A DNA stretch of 64,000 nucleotides from assembly GCA_910588335.1 (NCBI GenBank), contig CAJUQV010000002.1, forward strand, positions 62,001 to 126,000. Reading direction: 5' to 3'. The notes below the pieces were generated by a model, which did not search any database, had not been told where the DNA came from, and saw nothing but the letters and a program-made list of their open reading frames with translations. How positions within the stretch are numbered: position 1 is the first letter of the stretch; each line of letters begins with the position of its first letter. The stretch is from an uncultured Ruminiclostridium sp. Its GTDB lineage: Bacteria > Bacillota > Clostridia > Oscillospirales > Ruminococcaceae. Shown here one piece after another: positions 35,150 to 43,738 of the stretch. Position numbers and translations under genes: made by a program.

Positions 35150-35909
35150 TATTCTCCTTTCGGCCAAGGGAATTTCCTCCTGCTATAACGGAAGGGAAGT
35201 GCTTCATAAGGTATCGGCGGACATTAACGGCGGTAAGGTAACGGCGATAATAGGCCCCAACGGAAGCGGAAAAAGCACCCTTCTCAAAACGCTGATAGGC
35301 ATCGTCCCGAAAAAAGAGGGAGAAATTTTTTCCGAAGGAAAAAGTACCGATAGTATGAGCTCTTTGGAAATTGCCCGCCGAATAGCTTATCTTCCTCAGA
35401 TGAAAAGCGTTCCCGATCTTACGGTAAGGACAATGGTGCTTCATGGGCGATTTTCTCATTTGTCATATCCCCGCCACTACCGTAAAGAAGATTTGAAGTC
35501 GGTGGAAAAAGCTATGGAAATAACCGGTATTACCGAATATGCGGAAAAAAACGTTTCTTCTCTTTCGGGAGGCACCGTTCAGTTGGTATTCCTCGCCATG
35601 GCGCTGGCGCAAAGCTCGCCGGTGATCCTTATGGACGAGCCCACGTCTTTCCTCGATATATCACATCAGATAAAGCTGATGAAGCTGTGCAGAGGCATTG
35701 TCTCCGAGGGAAGGGCGGTTGCGGCCGTGCTTCATGATATTCCCTTGGCCTTGAAATACGCCGACAATATGATAGTTATGTCCAACGGTAAAATCGTGTT
35801 GTACGGAACAACGTCGGATGTGTATAAAAGCGGCGTTTTGAACCGGGTTTTTAATGTTGAAGTAAAAGAAGCCGCTGCCGAAACCGGTATAATATACTAT
35901 TGCGAATAA
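35142..35909 (+). CDS. FecE/BtuD-type ABC transporter ATPase
   Basis: A 255-residue ABC ATPase: Walker A GPNGSGKST at about 36-44, Q-loop LPQMKS, signature LSGGTVQLV and Walker B VILMDEPTSFLDIS, H-loop VLHDIPLAL. The signature LSGGTVQLV differs from the usual LSGGQ/LSGGERQ ending, a minor deviation. The start is GTG 35142, with AAGGGGGGA about 8 bases upstream; upstream in-frame codons overlap the permease without a ribosome site. It completes the iron-type importer. Confidence 0.93.
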   Translation: MDNILLSAKGISSCYNGREVLHKVSADINGGKVTAIIGPNGSGKSTLLKTLIGIVPKKEGEIFSEGKSTDSMSSLEIARRIAYLPQMKSVPDLTVRTMVLHGRFSHLSYPRHYRKEDLKSVEKAMEITGITEYAEKNVSSLSGGTVQLVFLAMALAQSSPVILMDEPTSFLDISHQIKLMKLCRGIVSEGRAVAAVLHDIPLALKYADNMIVMSNGKIVLYGTTSDVYKSGVLNRVFNVEVKEAAAETGIIYYCE

Positions 35910-35947
35910 ATAACCCAGCTTCAATAAATTAAGGAAAGGAAACGATA

Positions 35948-36616
35948 ATGCCATTTACCGCAAAAACTCCCGAATTTATATTTGAAAACCATGTTCACGA
36001 CAGTAAGGAATGGTTTCATGAACATAAAAGCGATTACGAAAAATATGTTAAGGAGCCGTTCCGGGAATTTGTGGAGCTGATCGAGCCGTATATAAAGGAA
36101 ATAGACGCGGAGATATCCTGCGATCCCAAAAGGCTTTCCCGTATCTACCGCGACGCGCGTTATTCAAAAGGAATGTCCGTATTTCGTGATTATATATGGT
36201 ATACCTTCAGCCGCACCAGAGAAAACGCCACATCTTTGCCCGCCTTTTACTTCAGCGTATCGCCCGGTGGTTTTGATTACGGCTGCGGATATTATTATAC
36301 TACCACTCCTACCCTTGTGGCGCTGAGGAAGCTTGTAATATCGGGAGATTACAGTTTTACGGCTGCAAAGGAAGCCTATATGAATCAAAAGGTTTTCAAT
36401 TTGGGCGGCGACCTGTACAAAAAAGATCGTTATCCCGACCAGCCTGAAGAAAATAAAATATGGCTCAACCGTAAAAATATATTTCTCTATTCTGAAAGCA
36501 AGGATTTTAAAACCTTGTACAGCAAGTCTCTTCCACAAAAAATAGGCGAGGAATTTAACCGGATTGCTCCCGTTTACAGGCTGTTTATGAAAGCGGAGCA
36601 GATAAGGGAGGATTGA
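35948..36616 (+). CDS. DUF2461 family protein
   Basis: A 222-residue soluble protein matching the DUF2461 family by length and by motifs: ENHVHDSKEWFHEHKSDY near the N-terminus, DPKRLSRIYRDARYSKG, and ARYSKGMSVFRDYIWYTF around 75-92. A PAFYFSVSPGGFDYGCGYY stretch follows. The family has no established function. It is transcribed with a methyltransferase gene that overlaps its end. The ribosome site GGAAAGGAAA precedes ATG 35948. Confidence 0.8.
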   Translation: MPFTAKTPEFIFENHVHDSKEWFHEHKSDYEKYVKEPFREFVELIEPYIKEIDAEISCDPKRLSRIYRDARYSKGMSVFRDYIWYTFSRTRENATSLPAFYFSVSPGGFDYGCGYYYTTTPTLVALRKLVISGDYSFTAAKEAYMNQKVFNLGGDLYKKDRYPDQPEENKIWLNRKNIFLYSESKDFKTLYSKSLPQKIGEEFNRIAPVYRLFMKAEQIRED

Positions 36617-36618
36617 TT

Positions 36619-37227
36619 TTGAAGGCGGTTATCAACGGGATAGCGTTAACGCTTGACACTCACCCGGATATGTTTTCTCCGAATTTTCCCGATACGGGAA
36701 CGCTGGCTATGCTTTCATCGGTTGAAATAAATAAAGGAGACAGGCTGTTGGACTTAGGCTGCGGCAGCGGTATTGTCGGAATCTATGCCGCTAAGCTTAT
36801 AGGAGCTGAAAACGTCGTAATGACCGACAGTTCGGAAATTGCGGCTAAATTTGCGGAAAAGAACGCCGAATTAAACGATGTGGGCGGTATAAGAGTATAC
36901 TGCGGCGACGCTTATGAAAATGTAGCCGAAAAGGATTTTACTCTGATTCTGTCAAATCCTCCGTATCATACGGATTTTTCCGTAGCCAAATCATTTATAG
37001 AGGGCGGATACAGGCGGTTGACGTTCGGCGGAAAAATGATTATGGTTACCAAAAGAGCCGATTGGTATAAAAATAAGCTGACTTCTGTTTTCGGGGGAGT
37101 AAAAATAATCAGTCTGAACGGATATTTTGTGTTCATCGCCGAAAAGAGAGAACAGCGAAAAAAGCTCATACAAAAAGAGAAAAACAAATTGTCCGCAAAG
37201 CTGTCGAGAAAATATGCTCAAAAATAA
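36619..37227 (+). CDS. RsmC/TrmN6-like N-methyltransferase
   Basis: A 202-residue class I SAM-dependent methyltransferase of the MTS group (16S rRNA G1207 RsmC or tRNA1(Val) A37 TrmN6-like). SAM motif I is LLDLGCGSGIVGIYA, the acidic strand 2 motif is VMTDSS, and the catalytic motif is SNPPYHTDF. The upstream TDHDPMFSPNFPDTGT-like segment (MFSPNFPDTGT here) matches RsmC-type enzymes. The start is probably TTG 36619, with AGGGAGG 7 bases upstream; TTG 36613 would have zero spacing. It overlaps the DUF2461 region. The exact RNA base is not resolvable. Confidence 0.85.
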   Translation: MKAVINGIALTLDTHPDMFSPNFPDTGTLAMLSSVEINKGDRLLDLGCGSGIVGIYAAKLIGAENVVMTDSSEIAAKFAEKNAELNDVGGIRVYCGDAYENVAEKDFTLILSNPPYHTDFSVAKSFIEGGYRRLTFGGKMIMVTKRADWYKNKLTSVFGGVKIISLNGYFVFIAEKREQRKKLIQKEKNKLSAKLSRKYAQK

Positions 37228-37304
37228 ATTGCTTTCATATGTGTATTTGCCGTATACTTTTTGTGTTTATTCCTTATATTATTCGCTATTTTTGAAAAAT
37301 TCTA

Positions 37305-37333
37305 TTGACAAATCATTAAAATAATGTTAATAT
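37305..37333 (+). promoter_or_regulatory. Sigma-A promoter of the cimA-leu cluster
   Basis: TTGACA (37305-37310), 17-base spacer, TAATAT (37328-37333). The cimA start codon is about 250 bases downstream, leaving a long leader. Between 37228 and 37305 I see nothing. Confidence 0.7.
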
Positions 37334-37472
37334 ATAAATGAAAATTTTCTTGAAAATGATATATTTGGATATTTTTATACGATGGCAGGTAAGGATAAGT
37401 ATGGTCTTCAGCTTACGCTGACGTCCATTAAGAGCGGTATTGTGGAAGCAATCAATAGCTTTCATCTCTTTT

Positions 37473-37536
37473 GGGGAGGTGAAGGTTATTTTTGTATCCG
37501 TTGACTCTAATACCAATCTTTAATCAACTTAATTAA
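37473..37536 (+). promoter_or_regulatory. Leader of the cimA-leu cluster with strong ribosome site and tiny ORF
   Basis: GGGGAGGTGA at 37473-37482 is a near-perfect ribosome site followed 9 bases later by TTG 37492, which opens a 14-codon frame (MYPLTLIPIFNQLN) ending with TAA 37534-37536. It contains three Leu codons besides the start, one of them the rare CTA, and two Ile codons. Its 3' half overlaps the family-D hairpin. A leucine/isoleucine leader peptide is possible. However, no terminator with a T-run is seen before cimA, so attenuation is not supported beyond this. Confidence 0.35.
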
Positions 37537-37545
37537 ATATTGGTA
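37511..37545. repeat. Hairpin, family D copy
   Basis: TACCAATCTTTAATCAA (37511-37527) pairs with TTAATTAAATATTGGTA (37529-37545). Related hairpins are at 14611-14650 and 54702-54745. No T-run follows. Confidence 0.65.
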
Positions 37546-37583
37546 ATAAACAGTAAAGGAATGAACAAAGAGGAACAGGGGAA

Positions 37584-39200
37584 ATGAAGAAGATAGATAT
37601 ATTTGATTCTACCCTTCGTGACGGAGCCCAGGGAGAAGGAATCAGCTTTTCGGTGGACGATAAGCTGAAAATACTTCAACGACTGGATGATTTCGGGGTC
37701 TCTTTTGCAGAAGCGGGAAACCCCGGTTCAAATCCCAAGGATCTTGATTTTTTTAGAAGGGCAAGGTCGCTTAAGTTAAATAATACAAAATTGGTGGCAT
37801 TCGGTTCCACAAGAAGAAAAGACGTTTCAGTGGAAAATGACGATAACGTTAAAGCTATACTTGACGCAGATACCGAGTATGCGGCGGTTTTCGGGAAAAG
37901 CTGGCGGCTTCATACCGAGACTATATTAAACGTTTCCCCCGATGAGAACCTCTCCATGATAAGAGATACCTTGAGCTTTCTTAAACAAAACGGGCGTAAG
38001 GTTATATTTGACGCGGAGCACTTCTTTGACGGCTACAAGGACAGTCCCGAATTCGCATTGTCGGTGCTTAATACCGCAGAAAGAGCGGGAGCGGAACTGA
38101 TAGTTCTGTGCGATACCAACGGCGGATGTTTCCCCGACGAAATCGGACGTATAACCGAAGAGGCGGTCAAGGCTTCCGGCGTTCCCATAGGCATACACTG
38201 TCACAATGATATCGGCTGCGCCGTAGCCTGCAGTGTAGCGGCGGTAAAGGCAGGAGCGGTTCACGTTCAGGGTACGTTTATAGGAATAGGCGAACGCTGC
38301 GGAAACGCCAATCTTTCTACTATTATTCCGGATCTTCAGTTAAAACTGGGCTATGAGTGTGTTCCGAAGGAGAGCGCGGATAAGCTTACCGAAACTGCCC
38401 GCTATATTGCTGAAATAGCCAACGTAAAATTGTCGGGCAGTATGCCCTATGTGGGAAGAAACGCTTTCGGACATAAAGGCGGAATGCACGCCGACGGAGT
38501 GGCTAAGACCACAAAAAGCTTTGAGCATATTCCTCCCGAATTCGTTGGTAACTCAAGAAGCTTTCTTCTGTCGGAAGTAAGCGGAAAAAGCACCGTTTTA
38601 TCCAAGCTTAAAAGCTTTGACAGTAAGCTTGACAAATCCAGTCCCGAAACCTCTCGGATATTAGCCCGACTTAAGGAGCTTGAGAGCGTCGGCTACCAGT
38701 TTGAGGCAGCGGGAGCAAGCTTTGAACTGTTAGTGCTTAAGGAATTGGGAAGATTTTTACCTTTTTTTAAAATAGAGCATTTTCATGTTATATCCACTCA
38801 AAGTTATGACGTCAACGAAATAAACAAAGCAAATGCCATGGTTAAAATAAAAGTGGGAAGCAGATTTGAAATAACCGCCGACGAGGGTGACGGTCCGGTC
38901 AACGCCATTGACAGAGCTTTGAGAAAAGCGTTGGAGGTGTTTTATCCTCAGCTCAGAAAAACGCATCTTGTGGACTATAAAGTAAGAGTAATCGCTGCGG
39001 GGGACAGTACCGCCGCTATTACAAGAGTGCTTATAGAAAGCACCGATGGAGAAAAGGTCTGGACTACCGTGGGCGCTTCAAAGGATATTATTGACGCCAG
39101 TTTAAAAGCGCTTCTTGATTCGATTGAATACTTTCTGCATATAAAAGCGGAGGAAGCAAGAAAACCGACTTCCGGGAAAACAGGTGAAAGGAAAAGATAA
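37584..39200 (+). CDS. cimA: (R)-citramalate synthase
   Basis: Condenses pyruvate and acetyl-CoA to citramalate, the threonine-independent entry to isoleucine. The 538-residue sequence starts IDIFDSTLRDGAQGEG (metal and substrate loop), has the metal-binding IHCHND in the barrel, and ends with a LeuA-type allosteric domain. It is the long citramalate synthase type rather than LeuA. It heads a cluster with leuC, leuD and leuB, whose dehydratase and dehydrogenase act on citramalate as well as isopropylmalate. Feedback by isoleucine is expected for the family. GAGGAACAGGGG precedes ATG 37584. leuA is not in the window. Confidence 0.92.
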   Translation: MKKIDIFDSTLRDGAQGEGISFSVDDKLKILQRLDDFGVSFAEAGNPGSNPKDLDFFRRARSLKLNNTKLVAFGSTRRKDVSVENDDNVKAILDADTEYAAVFGKSWRLHTETILNVSPDENLSMIRDTLSFLKQNGRKVIFDAEHFFDGYKDSPEFALSVLNTAERAGAELIVLCDTNGGCFPDEIGRITEEAVKASGVPIGIHCHNDIGCAVACSVAAVKAGAVHVQGTFIGIGERCGNANLSTIIPDLQLKLGYECVPKESADKLTETARYIAEIANVKLSGSMPYVGRNAFGHKGGMHADGVAKTTKSFEHIPPEFVGNSRSFLLSEVSGKSTVLSKLKSFDSKLDKSSPETSRILARLKELESVGYQFEAAGASFELLVLKELGRFLPFFKIEHFHVISTQSYDVNEINKANAMVKIKVGSRFEITADEGDGPVNAIDRALRKALEVFYPQLRKTHLVDYKVRVIAAGDSTAAITRVLIESTDGEKVWTTVGASKDIIDASLKALLDSIEYFLHIKAEEARKPTSGKTGERKR

Positions 39201-39203
39201 GCT

Positions 39204-40460
39204 ATGGGCATGACGATGAGTCAGAAAATTCTTGCAAAACACGCGGGACTTTCCGAGGTCAGCGAGGGTCAGCTTATAAAAGCAAAACTCGATATGGTTT
39301 TGGCCAATGACATAACCGGGCCCGTCGCAATAAACGAATTTAATAAAGCGGGTTTTTGCGGCATATTCGATAAAAGCAGAATAAGCCTTGTAATGGATCA
39401 TTTTGTTCCCAACAAAGACATTAAGGCCGCTGTTCAGTGTAAGCAGTGCCGAGATTTTGCCGTAAAATACGATATTGAAAATTTTTACGACGCCGGGGAA
39501 ATGGGTATAGAACATGCTCTGCTTCCCGAAAAAGGGCTTATAGCTCCCGGTGAGCTTTGTATCGGAGCTGACAGTCATACCTGTACCTACGGAGCCTTGG
39601 GCGCCTTTTCCACCGGCGTAGGATCAACCGATATGGCAGCGGGTATGGCTTCGGGAGAAGCGTGGTTCAAGGTTCCCGCCGCAATACGCTTCAATCTTCA
39701 CGGAAAGCTTAGAAAGTACGTCAGCGGAAAAGACATTATTCTGCACATTATAGGGAAAATAGGCGTTGACGGCGCTTTGTACAAAAGTATGGAATTTGGC
39801 GGAGACGGTTTGTCCGCGCTGTCTGTTGACGATCGTCTTTGTATGGCGAATATGGCGATAGAAGCGGGAGCAAAAAACGGTATTTTTGAAGTGGACGATA
39901 TTACGCTTAAATATGTAAACGAAAGGGTAAAAAGAGGATACGAATACTTTACCGCAGATGATGACGCGATTTACTGCGAGACATACGATATAGACTTAAG
40001 TGAAATAAAACAAACGGTGGCTTTTCCTCATCTTCCGGAAAACACGCGTACCGAGGAAGACTTTGGGGATATAAAGATAGATCAGGCGGTAATAGGTTCC
40101 TGCACCAACGGCAGAATCAGCGATATGGTAGCCGCTGCCGAAGTGTTTAAGGGAAAGCATGTGGCAAAGGGAGTACGCTGTATAGTTATTCCCGCGACTC
40201 AAAAAATATATCTGGAATGTGTCCGAATGGGTCTGGCTGAAATATTCATAAACGCCGGCTGCGTATTTTCCACTCCCACATGCGGTCCATGTCTTGGTGG
40301 GCATATGGGAATTTTGGCGGCCGGAGAAAGGGCTATATCCACCACAAATCGTAATTTTGTCGGCAGAATGGGGCATCCCGAAAGCGAAGTTTATTTAGCA
40401 AGTCCCACGGTTGCCGCCGCAAGCGCGGCAGCGGGAAAAATTACTGGATATAACGGATAA
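39204..40460 (+). CDS. leuC: 3-isopropylmalate dehydratase large subunit
   Basis: The iron-sulfur subunit that isomerises isopropylmalate, and probably citramalate, together with LeuD. The 418-residue length and the MGMTMSQKILAKHAG start match the anaerobe-type LeuC. Cluster ligands are in GSCTNGR (about residues 298-304) and in the CGPCLG motif (about 358-363). The HTCTYGALGAF and IGADSHTCTYG motifs bind substrate. It starts 4 bases after cimA. Note that a Dabb-domain gene separates it from leuD. Confidence 0.95.
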   Translation: MGMTMSQKILAKHAGLSEVSEGQLIKAKLDMVLANDITGPVAINEFNKAGFCGIFDKSRISLVMDHFVPNKDIKAAVQCKQCRDFAVKYDIENFYDAGEMGIEHALLPEKGLIAPGELCIGADSHTCTYGALGAFSTGVGSTDMAAGMASGEAWFKVPAAIRFNLHGKLRKYVSGKDIILHIIGKIGVDGALYKSMEFGGDGLSALSVDDRLCMANMAIEAGAKNGIFEVDDITLKYVNERVKRGYEYFTADDDAIYCETYDIDLSEIKQTVAFPHLPENTRTEEDFGDIKIDQAVIGSCTNGRISDMVAAAEVFKGKHVAKGVRCIVIPATQKIYLECVRMGLAEIFINAGCVFSTPTCGPCLGGHMGILAAGERAISTTNRNFVGRMGHPESEVYLASPTVAAASAAAGKITGYNG

Positions 40461-40522
40461 TTTCGCAAAGAATATCATTGGATTTTTCCAAAGTCATTAA
40501 AAGAATGAAAGGAACTGACATT

Positions 40523-40822
40523 ATGCTTACTCACATTTCTCTTGTGAAATTTAAATCTGAGATGACGGAAAGCGACAAAAGAATCTCGGCGGTCAAACTG
40601 AAAGAGGGTCTGGAAAAGCTTTCCGGAAAAATAGACGGTCTTGTGGAGATAAAAGCGGAAAATCTTCTCTTAGACAGTTCTACCGCAGATATGCTTATTA
40701 TTTCAAAATTTACAGGAAAACCGGCTCTGGAAAGATATAACAACAGTCCGTTGCTTTTTAATGTACAAAATATTCTCAATAATGTGGAACGGCTTGATAC
40801 GGCGGATTTTATCATTACGTAA
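40523..40822 (+). CDS. Dabb (stress-responsive A/B barrel) domain protein
   Basis: A 99-residue protein of the Dabb dimeric alpha/beta-barrel family: it starts MLTHISLVKFK, with a long helix and a DMLIISKFTG strand followed by the short ERYNNSPLL helix. Members range from plant polyketide cyclase-like proteins to uncharacterised bacterial monomers. I chose ATG 40523, with GAAAGGAAC about 7 bases upstream. It lies between leuC and leuD, which normally overlap or abut; a role in leucine/isoleucine synthesis is only a guess. Confidence 0.85.
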   Translation: MLTHISLVKFKSEMTESDKRISAVKLKEGLEKLSGKIDGLVEIKAENLLLDSSTADMLIISKFTGKPALERYNNSPLLFNVQNILNNVERLDTADFIIT

Positions 40823-40847
40823 CTAATGCGGGAAAGGATTTGATAAA

Positions 40848-41339
40848 ATGAGCAAACTTGCAGCGCGCGGTATTGTGCACAAATATGGGAATAATGTGGA
40901 TACCGACGTTATCATTCCGGCCAGATATCTGAATACCTCCGATCCCAAGGAACTGGCGTCCCATTGCATGGAGGACATTGACAAGGAATTTGTGAATAAG
41001 GTAAAAAGCGGTGACATTATCATGGGAAAAGATAATTTCGGCTGCGGGAGTTCCCGCGAACACGCTCCAATTGCCATAAAGGAAAGCGGAATATCCTGCG
41101 TTATCGCTTGTACCTTCGCGAGAATATTCTACCGCAACGCCATAAATATCGGACTCCCGATTTTAGAATGTCCCCAAGCTGCAAATGAAATAAAAGCGGG
41201 CGACGAAGTGGATATTGACTTTGACTCCGGAAGGATTACCGATATAACAACCGGAAGAGTTTATACCGCAGAACCGTTTCCGGATTTTATAAAGGATATT
41301 ATCAATAAAGGCGGACTCCTTAATTCCATAAAAAAGTAA
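40848..41339 (+). CDS. leuD: 3-isopropylmalate dehydratase small subunit
   Basis: The 163-residue swivelling subunit that pairs with LeuC. The motifs IIPARYLNTSDPKEL and GKDNFGCGSSREHAP (the glycine-rich substrate loop) are intact, with FARIFYRNAINIGLP in the C-terminal half. The YLNTSDP loop, in place of LKTI-type loops, is of the archaeal/anaerobe class that can accept shorter substrates such as citramalate. GGAAAGG precedes ATG 40848. The stop TAA directly abuts the ATG of the following GNAT gene. Confidence 0.95.
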   Translation: MSKLAARGIVHKYGNNVDTDVIIPARYLNTSDPKELASHCMEDIDKEFVNKVKSGDIIMGKDNFGCGSSREHAPIAIKESGISCVIACTFARIFYRNAINIGLPILECPQAANEIKAGDEVDIDFDSGRITDITTGRVYTAEPFPDFIKDIINKGGLLNSIKK

Positions 41340-41855
41340 ATGAATAAGGAAGTATTTATAAGACCTGCTGAGATATCCGACGCGGAAATTATGGCTGAGG
41401 TTGTGGCGGAATCATGGAAAATCGCTTACGGCAATCTTATTTCCGAAGATGATATGAAACTTTTTACTAATTTGCCAAGGCGTGAAGATTTGTTTAAAAA
41501 TCGCATTTCAAAAGGGGATTTAGTATCTACCATGCTTTTGGATGACAAAATAGTGGGTGTTTGCTCCGCTCAAAGATATGAAAACAGTGATTTTAAGGAT
41601 ACCGCAGAAATAGACCAGCTTTATCTCGCTCCCTCGGCAATAGGAAAGGGGCTGGGCGAAAGGATTTTGAATTTCTCTCTTGATTGTCTTATAAAAAGGG
41701 GATTTAACCAATCCGTTTTATTTGTTATGGAGGGAAACGTTAGGGCGGAGGGATTTTACAGACACATGGGCTTTATTCCGGACGGGCTCTGTCTTGTATG
41801 TGAAAATCTTTCGCGCAAAAACCGCGCGTTACGGTATATAAAGAAGCTTTTATAA
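41340..41855 (+). CDS. GNAT-family N-acetyltransferase in the leu cluster
   Basis: A 171-residue GNAT acetyltransferase. Core features: IRPAEISDAEIMAEVVAESW at the N-terminus, DQLYLAPSAIGKGLGERIL (motif A with the GKGLG loop at about 99-108), and NVRAEGFYRHMGF (motif B). It begins on the base right after the leuD stop, without its own strong ribosome site, so translation probably depends on leuD. The substrate is not known. It lies between leuD and leuB. Confidence 0.88.
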   Translation: MNKEVFIRPAEISDAEIMAEVVAESWKIAYGNLISEDDMKLFTNLPRREDLFKNRISKGDLVSTMLLDDKIVGVCSAQRYENSDFKDTAEIDQLYLAPSAIGKGLGERILNFSLDCLIKRGFNQSVLFVMEGNVRAEGFYRHMGFIPDGLCLVCENLSRKNRALRYIKKLL

Positions 41856-41883
41856 ATACCGGAAAGAAAGGCTGTGTAAGAAA

Positions 41884-42957
41884 ATGAAAAAGAACATAGC
41901 GGTTATAAAAGGAGACGGAATCGGTCCCGAAATAATGGCGGAAACCGTTAAGGTTTTAAACGTCGTTGCCGAAAAATTCTGCCACATTTTCAACTATACT
42001 TATGTTTTAATGGGGGGGATAGCAATTGACGAAACCGGTGAGCCGCTTCCAAAGGAAACCGTAGAAAAGTGCCTTGCTTCCGACAGTGTTTTGCTTGGCG
42101 CTGTTGGCGGACCCAAATGGGACAAGGGTGAGGGGAGCAAGCGTCCTGAAGCGGGGCTTTTGGGGATAAGATCGGCTCTGAATCTGTTTGCCAATATACG
42201 TCCCGCAAAGCTGCTCAAACCTTTGGCGTCCGCCTGCCCGCTGAAAACGGAGATTACTGATAAAGGTCTTGATCTTGTGATAGTGCGCGAGCTTATCGGC
42301 GGAGCTTATTTCGGTGAGAAGAGGACTTTTACCGACGAAAAGGGAAACAAGACCGCTTCCGATCTGATGATATACAGCGATTACGAGATAGAAAGAATTT
42401 GCCGCGTTGCATTTGATATGGCAAAAAAGCGTCGCAAAAAGGTGACAAGCATAGACAAGGCCAATGTTTTGGACAGCTCCAGGCTTTGGAGGGAAATTTC
42501 CCATATAGTTGCGTCGGAATATCCGGATGTTGAATTTTCTCATATGTTGGTGGATAACGCTGCTATGCAGCTTGTACGCGATCCCGCTCAGTTTGATGTT
42601 ATCGTTACCGAAAATTTGTTCGGCGATATTCTTTCCGACGAAGCCAGTATGATAACCGGCTCTCTCGGTATGATTCCGTCAGCCAGTCTCGGAATGGGAA
42701 GCCTTGGTTTGTACGAACCGATACACGGCTCCGCTCCGGATATTGCGGGACAAAATAAGGCTAATCCGATAGCCTCGATTCTTTCCGCTGCCATGATGCT
42801 CCGATATAGCTTTGATATGGACAGGGAAGCGAAGGACGTTGAAAACGCGGTTGATCTCGTTCTTGAACATGGCTTCCGCACCGCTGATATAATGAGTGAG
42901 GGAAAAAAACTTGTAAGCTGTTCCGAAATGGGTGATAAAATAGCGGAGATTATTTAA
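41884..42957 (+). CDS. leuB: 3-isopropylmalate dehydrogenase
   Basis: NAD-dependent oxidative decarboxylation in leucine synthesis, and probably of methylmalate in the citramalate route. 357 residues with GDGIGPEIM near the N-terminus, RPEAGLLGIRSALNLFANIRP (substrate arginines), VRELIGGAYFGE, NLFGDILSDEASM (metal aspartates) and HGSAPDIAGQNKANP for NAD. It ends the cluster; the TAA stop at 42955-42957 overlaps the first bases of a family-A repeat element, followed by a terminator. Confidence 0.96.
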   Translation: MKKNIAVIKGDGIGPEIMAETVKVLNVVAEKFCHIFNYTYVLMGGIAIDETGEPLPKETVEKCLASDSVLLGAVGGPKWDKGEGSKRPEAGLLGIRSALNLFANIRPAKLLKPLASACPLKTEITDKGLDLVIVRELIGGAYFGEKRTFTDEKGNKTASDLMIYSDYEIERICRVAFDMAKKRRKKVTSIDKANVLDSSRLWREISHIVASEYPDVEFSHMLVDNAAMQLVRDPAQFDVIVTENLFGDILSDEASMITGSLGMIPSASLGMGSLGLYEPIHGSAPDIAGQNKANPIASILSAAMMLRYSFDMDREAKDVENAVDLVLEHGFRTADIMSEGKKLVSCSEMGDKIAEII

Positions 42958-43116
42958 GGCAATACCGCACAAAGATTGTTGTGCAGACGCGCAGTCAGCT
43001 TTTTCGTCAGATTGTCCAAAACGACGCAGGAATACTGACGTATTTCAAGGAGTTTTGGGCAAAAATGACGGAAAAGATGCAAGCGTATGCGCGGTCTTTG
43101 TGCGGTTTTGCCTTAA
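42954..43116. mobile_element. MITE-like element, family A copy (163 bp)
   Basis: Terminal inverted repeats TTAAGGCAATACCGCACAAAG (first 20 bases at 42954) and CTTTGTGCGGTTTTGCCTTAA (last bases to 43116). Internally it is nearly identical to the element at 52594, differing by one substitution near the left end and a 15-base deletion near the right end. The leuB stop codon falls inside the left end (TTAAGG). No transposase. A frame of 63 codons across it is not considered a gene. Confidence 0.85.
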
Positions 43117-43124
43117 ATATTGTA

Positions 43125-43169
43125 AAAGCTGTGATCCGCAGTAAGCGCCGAATCACAGCTTTGTTTTTA
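43125..43169. terminator. Hairpin terminator between leuB and the minus-strand block
   Basis: AAAGCTGTGAT (43125-43135) pairs with ATCACAGCTTT (43152-43162), followed by GTTTTTAT. It serves leuB and, from the other side, the DUF4364-like gene with which it overlaps at the 3' end. Confidence 0.8.
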
Positions 43170-43721
43170 TAAATAGCTGTCTTTTATAAACATTTTCATA
43201 ATTTTTGTAACAATATCCGAAGGCTTTTCAAAGAATCTTTCGCGCATAAGCTTTGCCTGTTCGTAATCGGGGGCGTAAATGCGCAGGTTCATCAGATTAT
43301 CGCCGTTAAGCTCGTTCAGGAATTTAACCGTAAGGTAGCAAGGTCCGTTGTAATCGGTGCGTTCTATTCTGCAAATTATAGAACGTTCCAGATCTGCCAT
43401 TTTCAGAACCTGTTTTCCGTATTCCACGCTTTTTTCCCTTACCGAAAGAGGAATATGTGCGAAAAATTCGTCCGACATTGTCTTGCCCATGGGAAGCAGT
43501 GACAGTATCTTTTTGTTTTTTTCGCAGCGTGTGTCTATCAGCTTTTTTTCGGATGCAATACTCAGTGATTCAAAAAAGTCCAATGAATTCACCGCTTCGA
43601 TCTCGTCCGCTATATCGGCTAACTGCTCCTCGGAAAGCTCGCCCAGTTGGTCAAGCAAATAGCATATATAAATTTGTATCGTCAACTTATCGTCGATTAT
43701 TATTTTCGGAGATTGAAACAT
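43167..43721 (-). CDS. DUF4364-like protein
   Basis: A 184-residue protein resembling the DUF4364 family, a putative winged-helix regulator found in Clostridia: the N-terminal DDKLTIQIYICYLLDQLGELSEEQLADIADE segment, a central helix-rich part, and the C-terminal LRIYAPDYEQAKLMRERFFEKP region. The match is from general pattern only, so the call is tentative. AAGGAGCG lies 7 bases upstream of ATG 43721. It is the last gene of the shikimate block, 18 bases after aroC. Confidence 0.55.
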   Translation of the reverse strand: MFQSPKIIIDDKLTIQIYICYLLDQLGELSEEQLADIADEIEAVNSLDFFESLSIASEKKLIDTRCEKNKKILSLLPMGKTMSDEFFAHIPLSVREKSVEYGKQVLKMADLERSIICRIERTDYNGPCYLTVKFLNELNGDNLMNLRIYAPDYEQAKLMRERFFEKPSDIVTKIMKMFIKDSYL

Positions 43722-43738
43722 CTTTACCGCTCCTTAAA

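Noticed and set aside
37382..37504. 40-codon frame in the cimA leader
   Set aside because: It has an ATG but no ribosome site, and its composition does not suggest a real protein or a leucine-rich leader; the shorter frame at 37492 has the better ribosome site.
42981..43172. 63-codon frame across the family-A repeat after leuB
   Set aside because: It follows the repeat and does not persist in the diverged copies; the repeat explains it.
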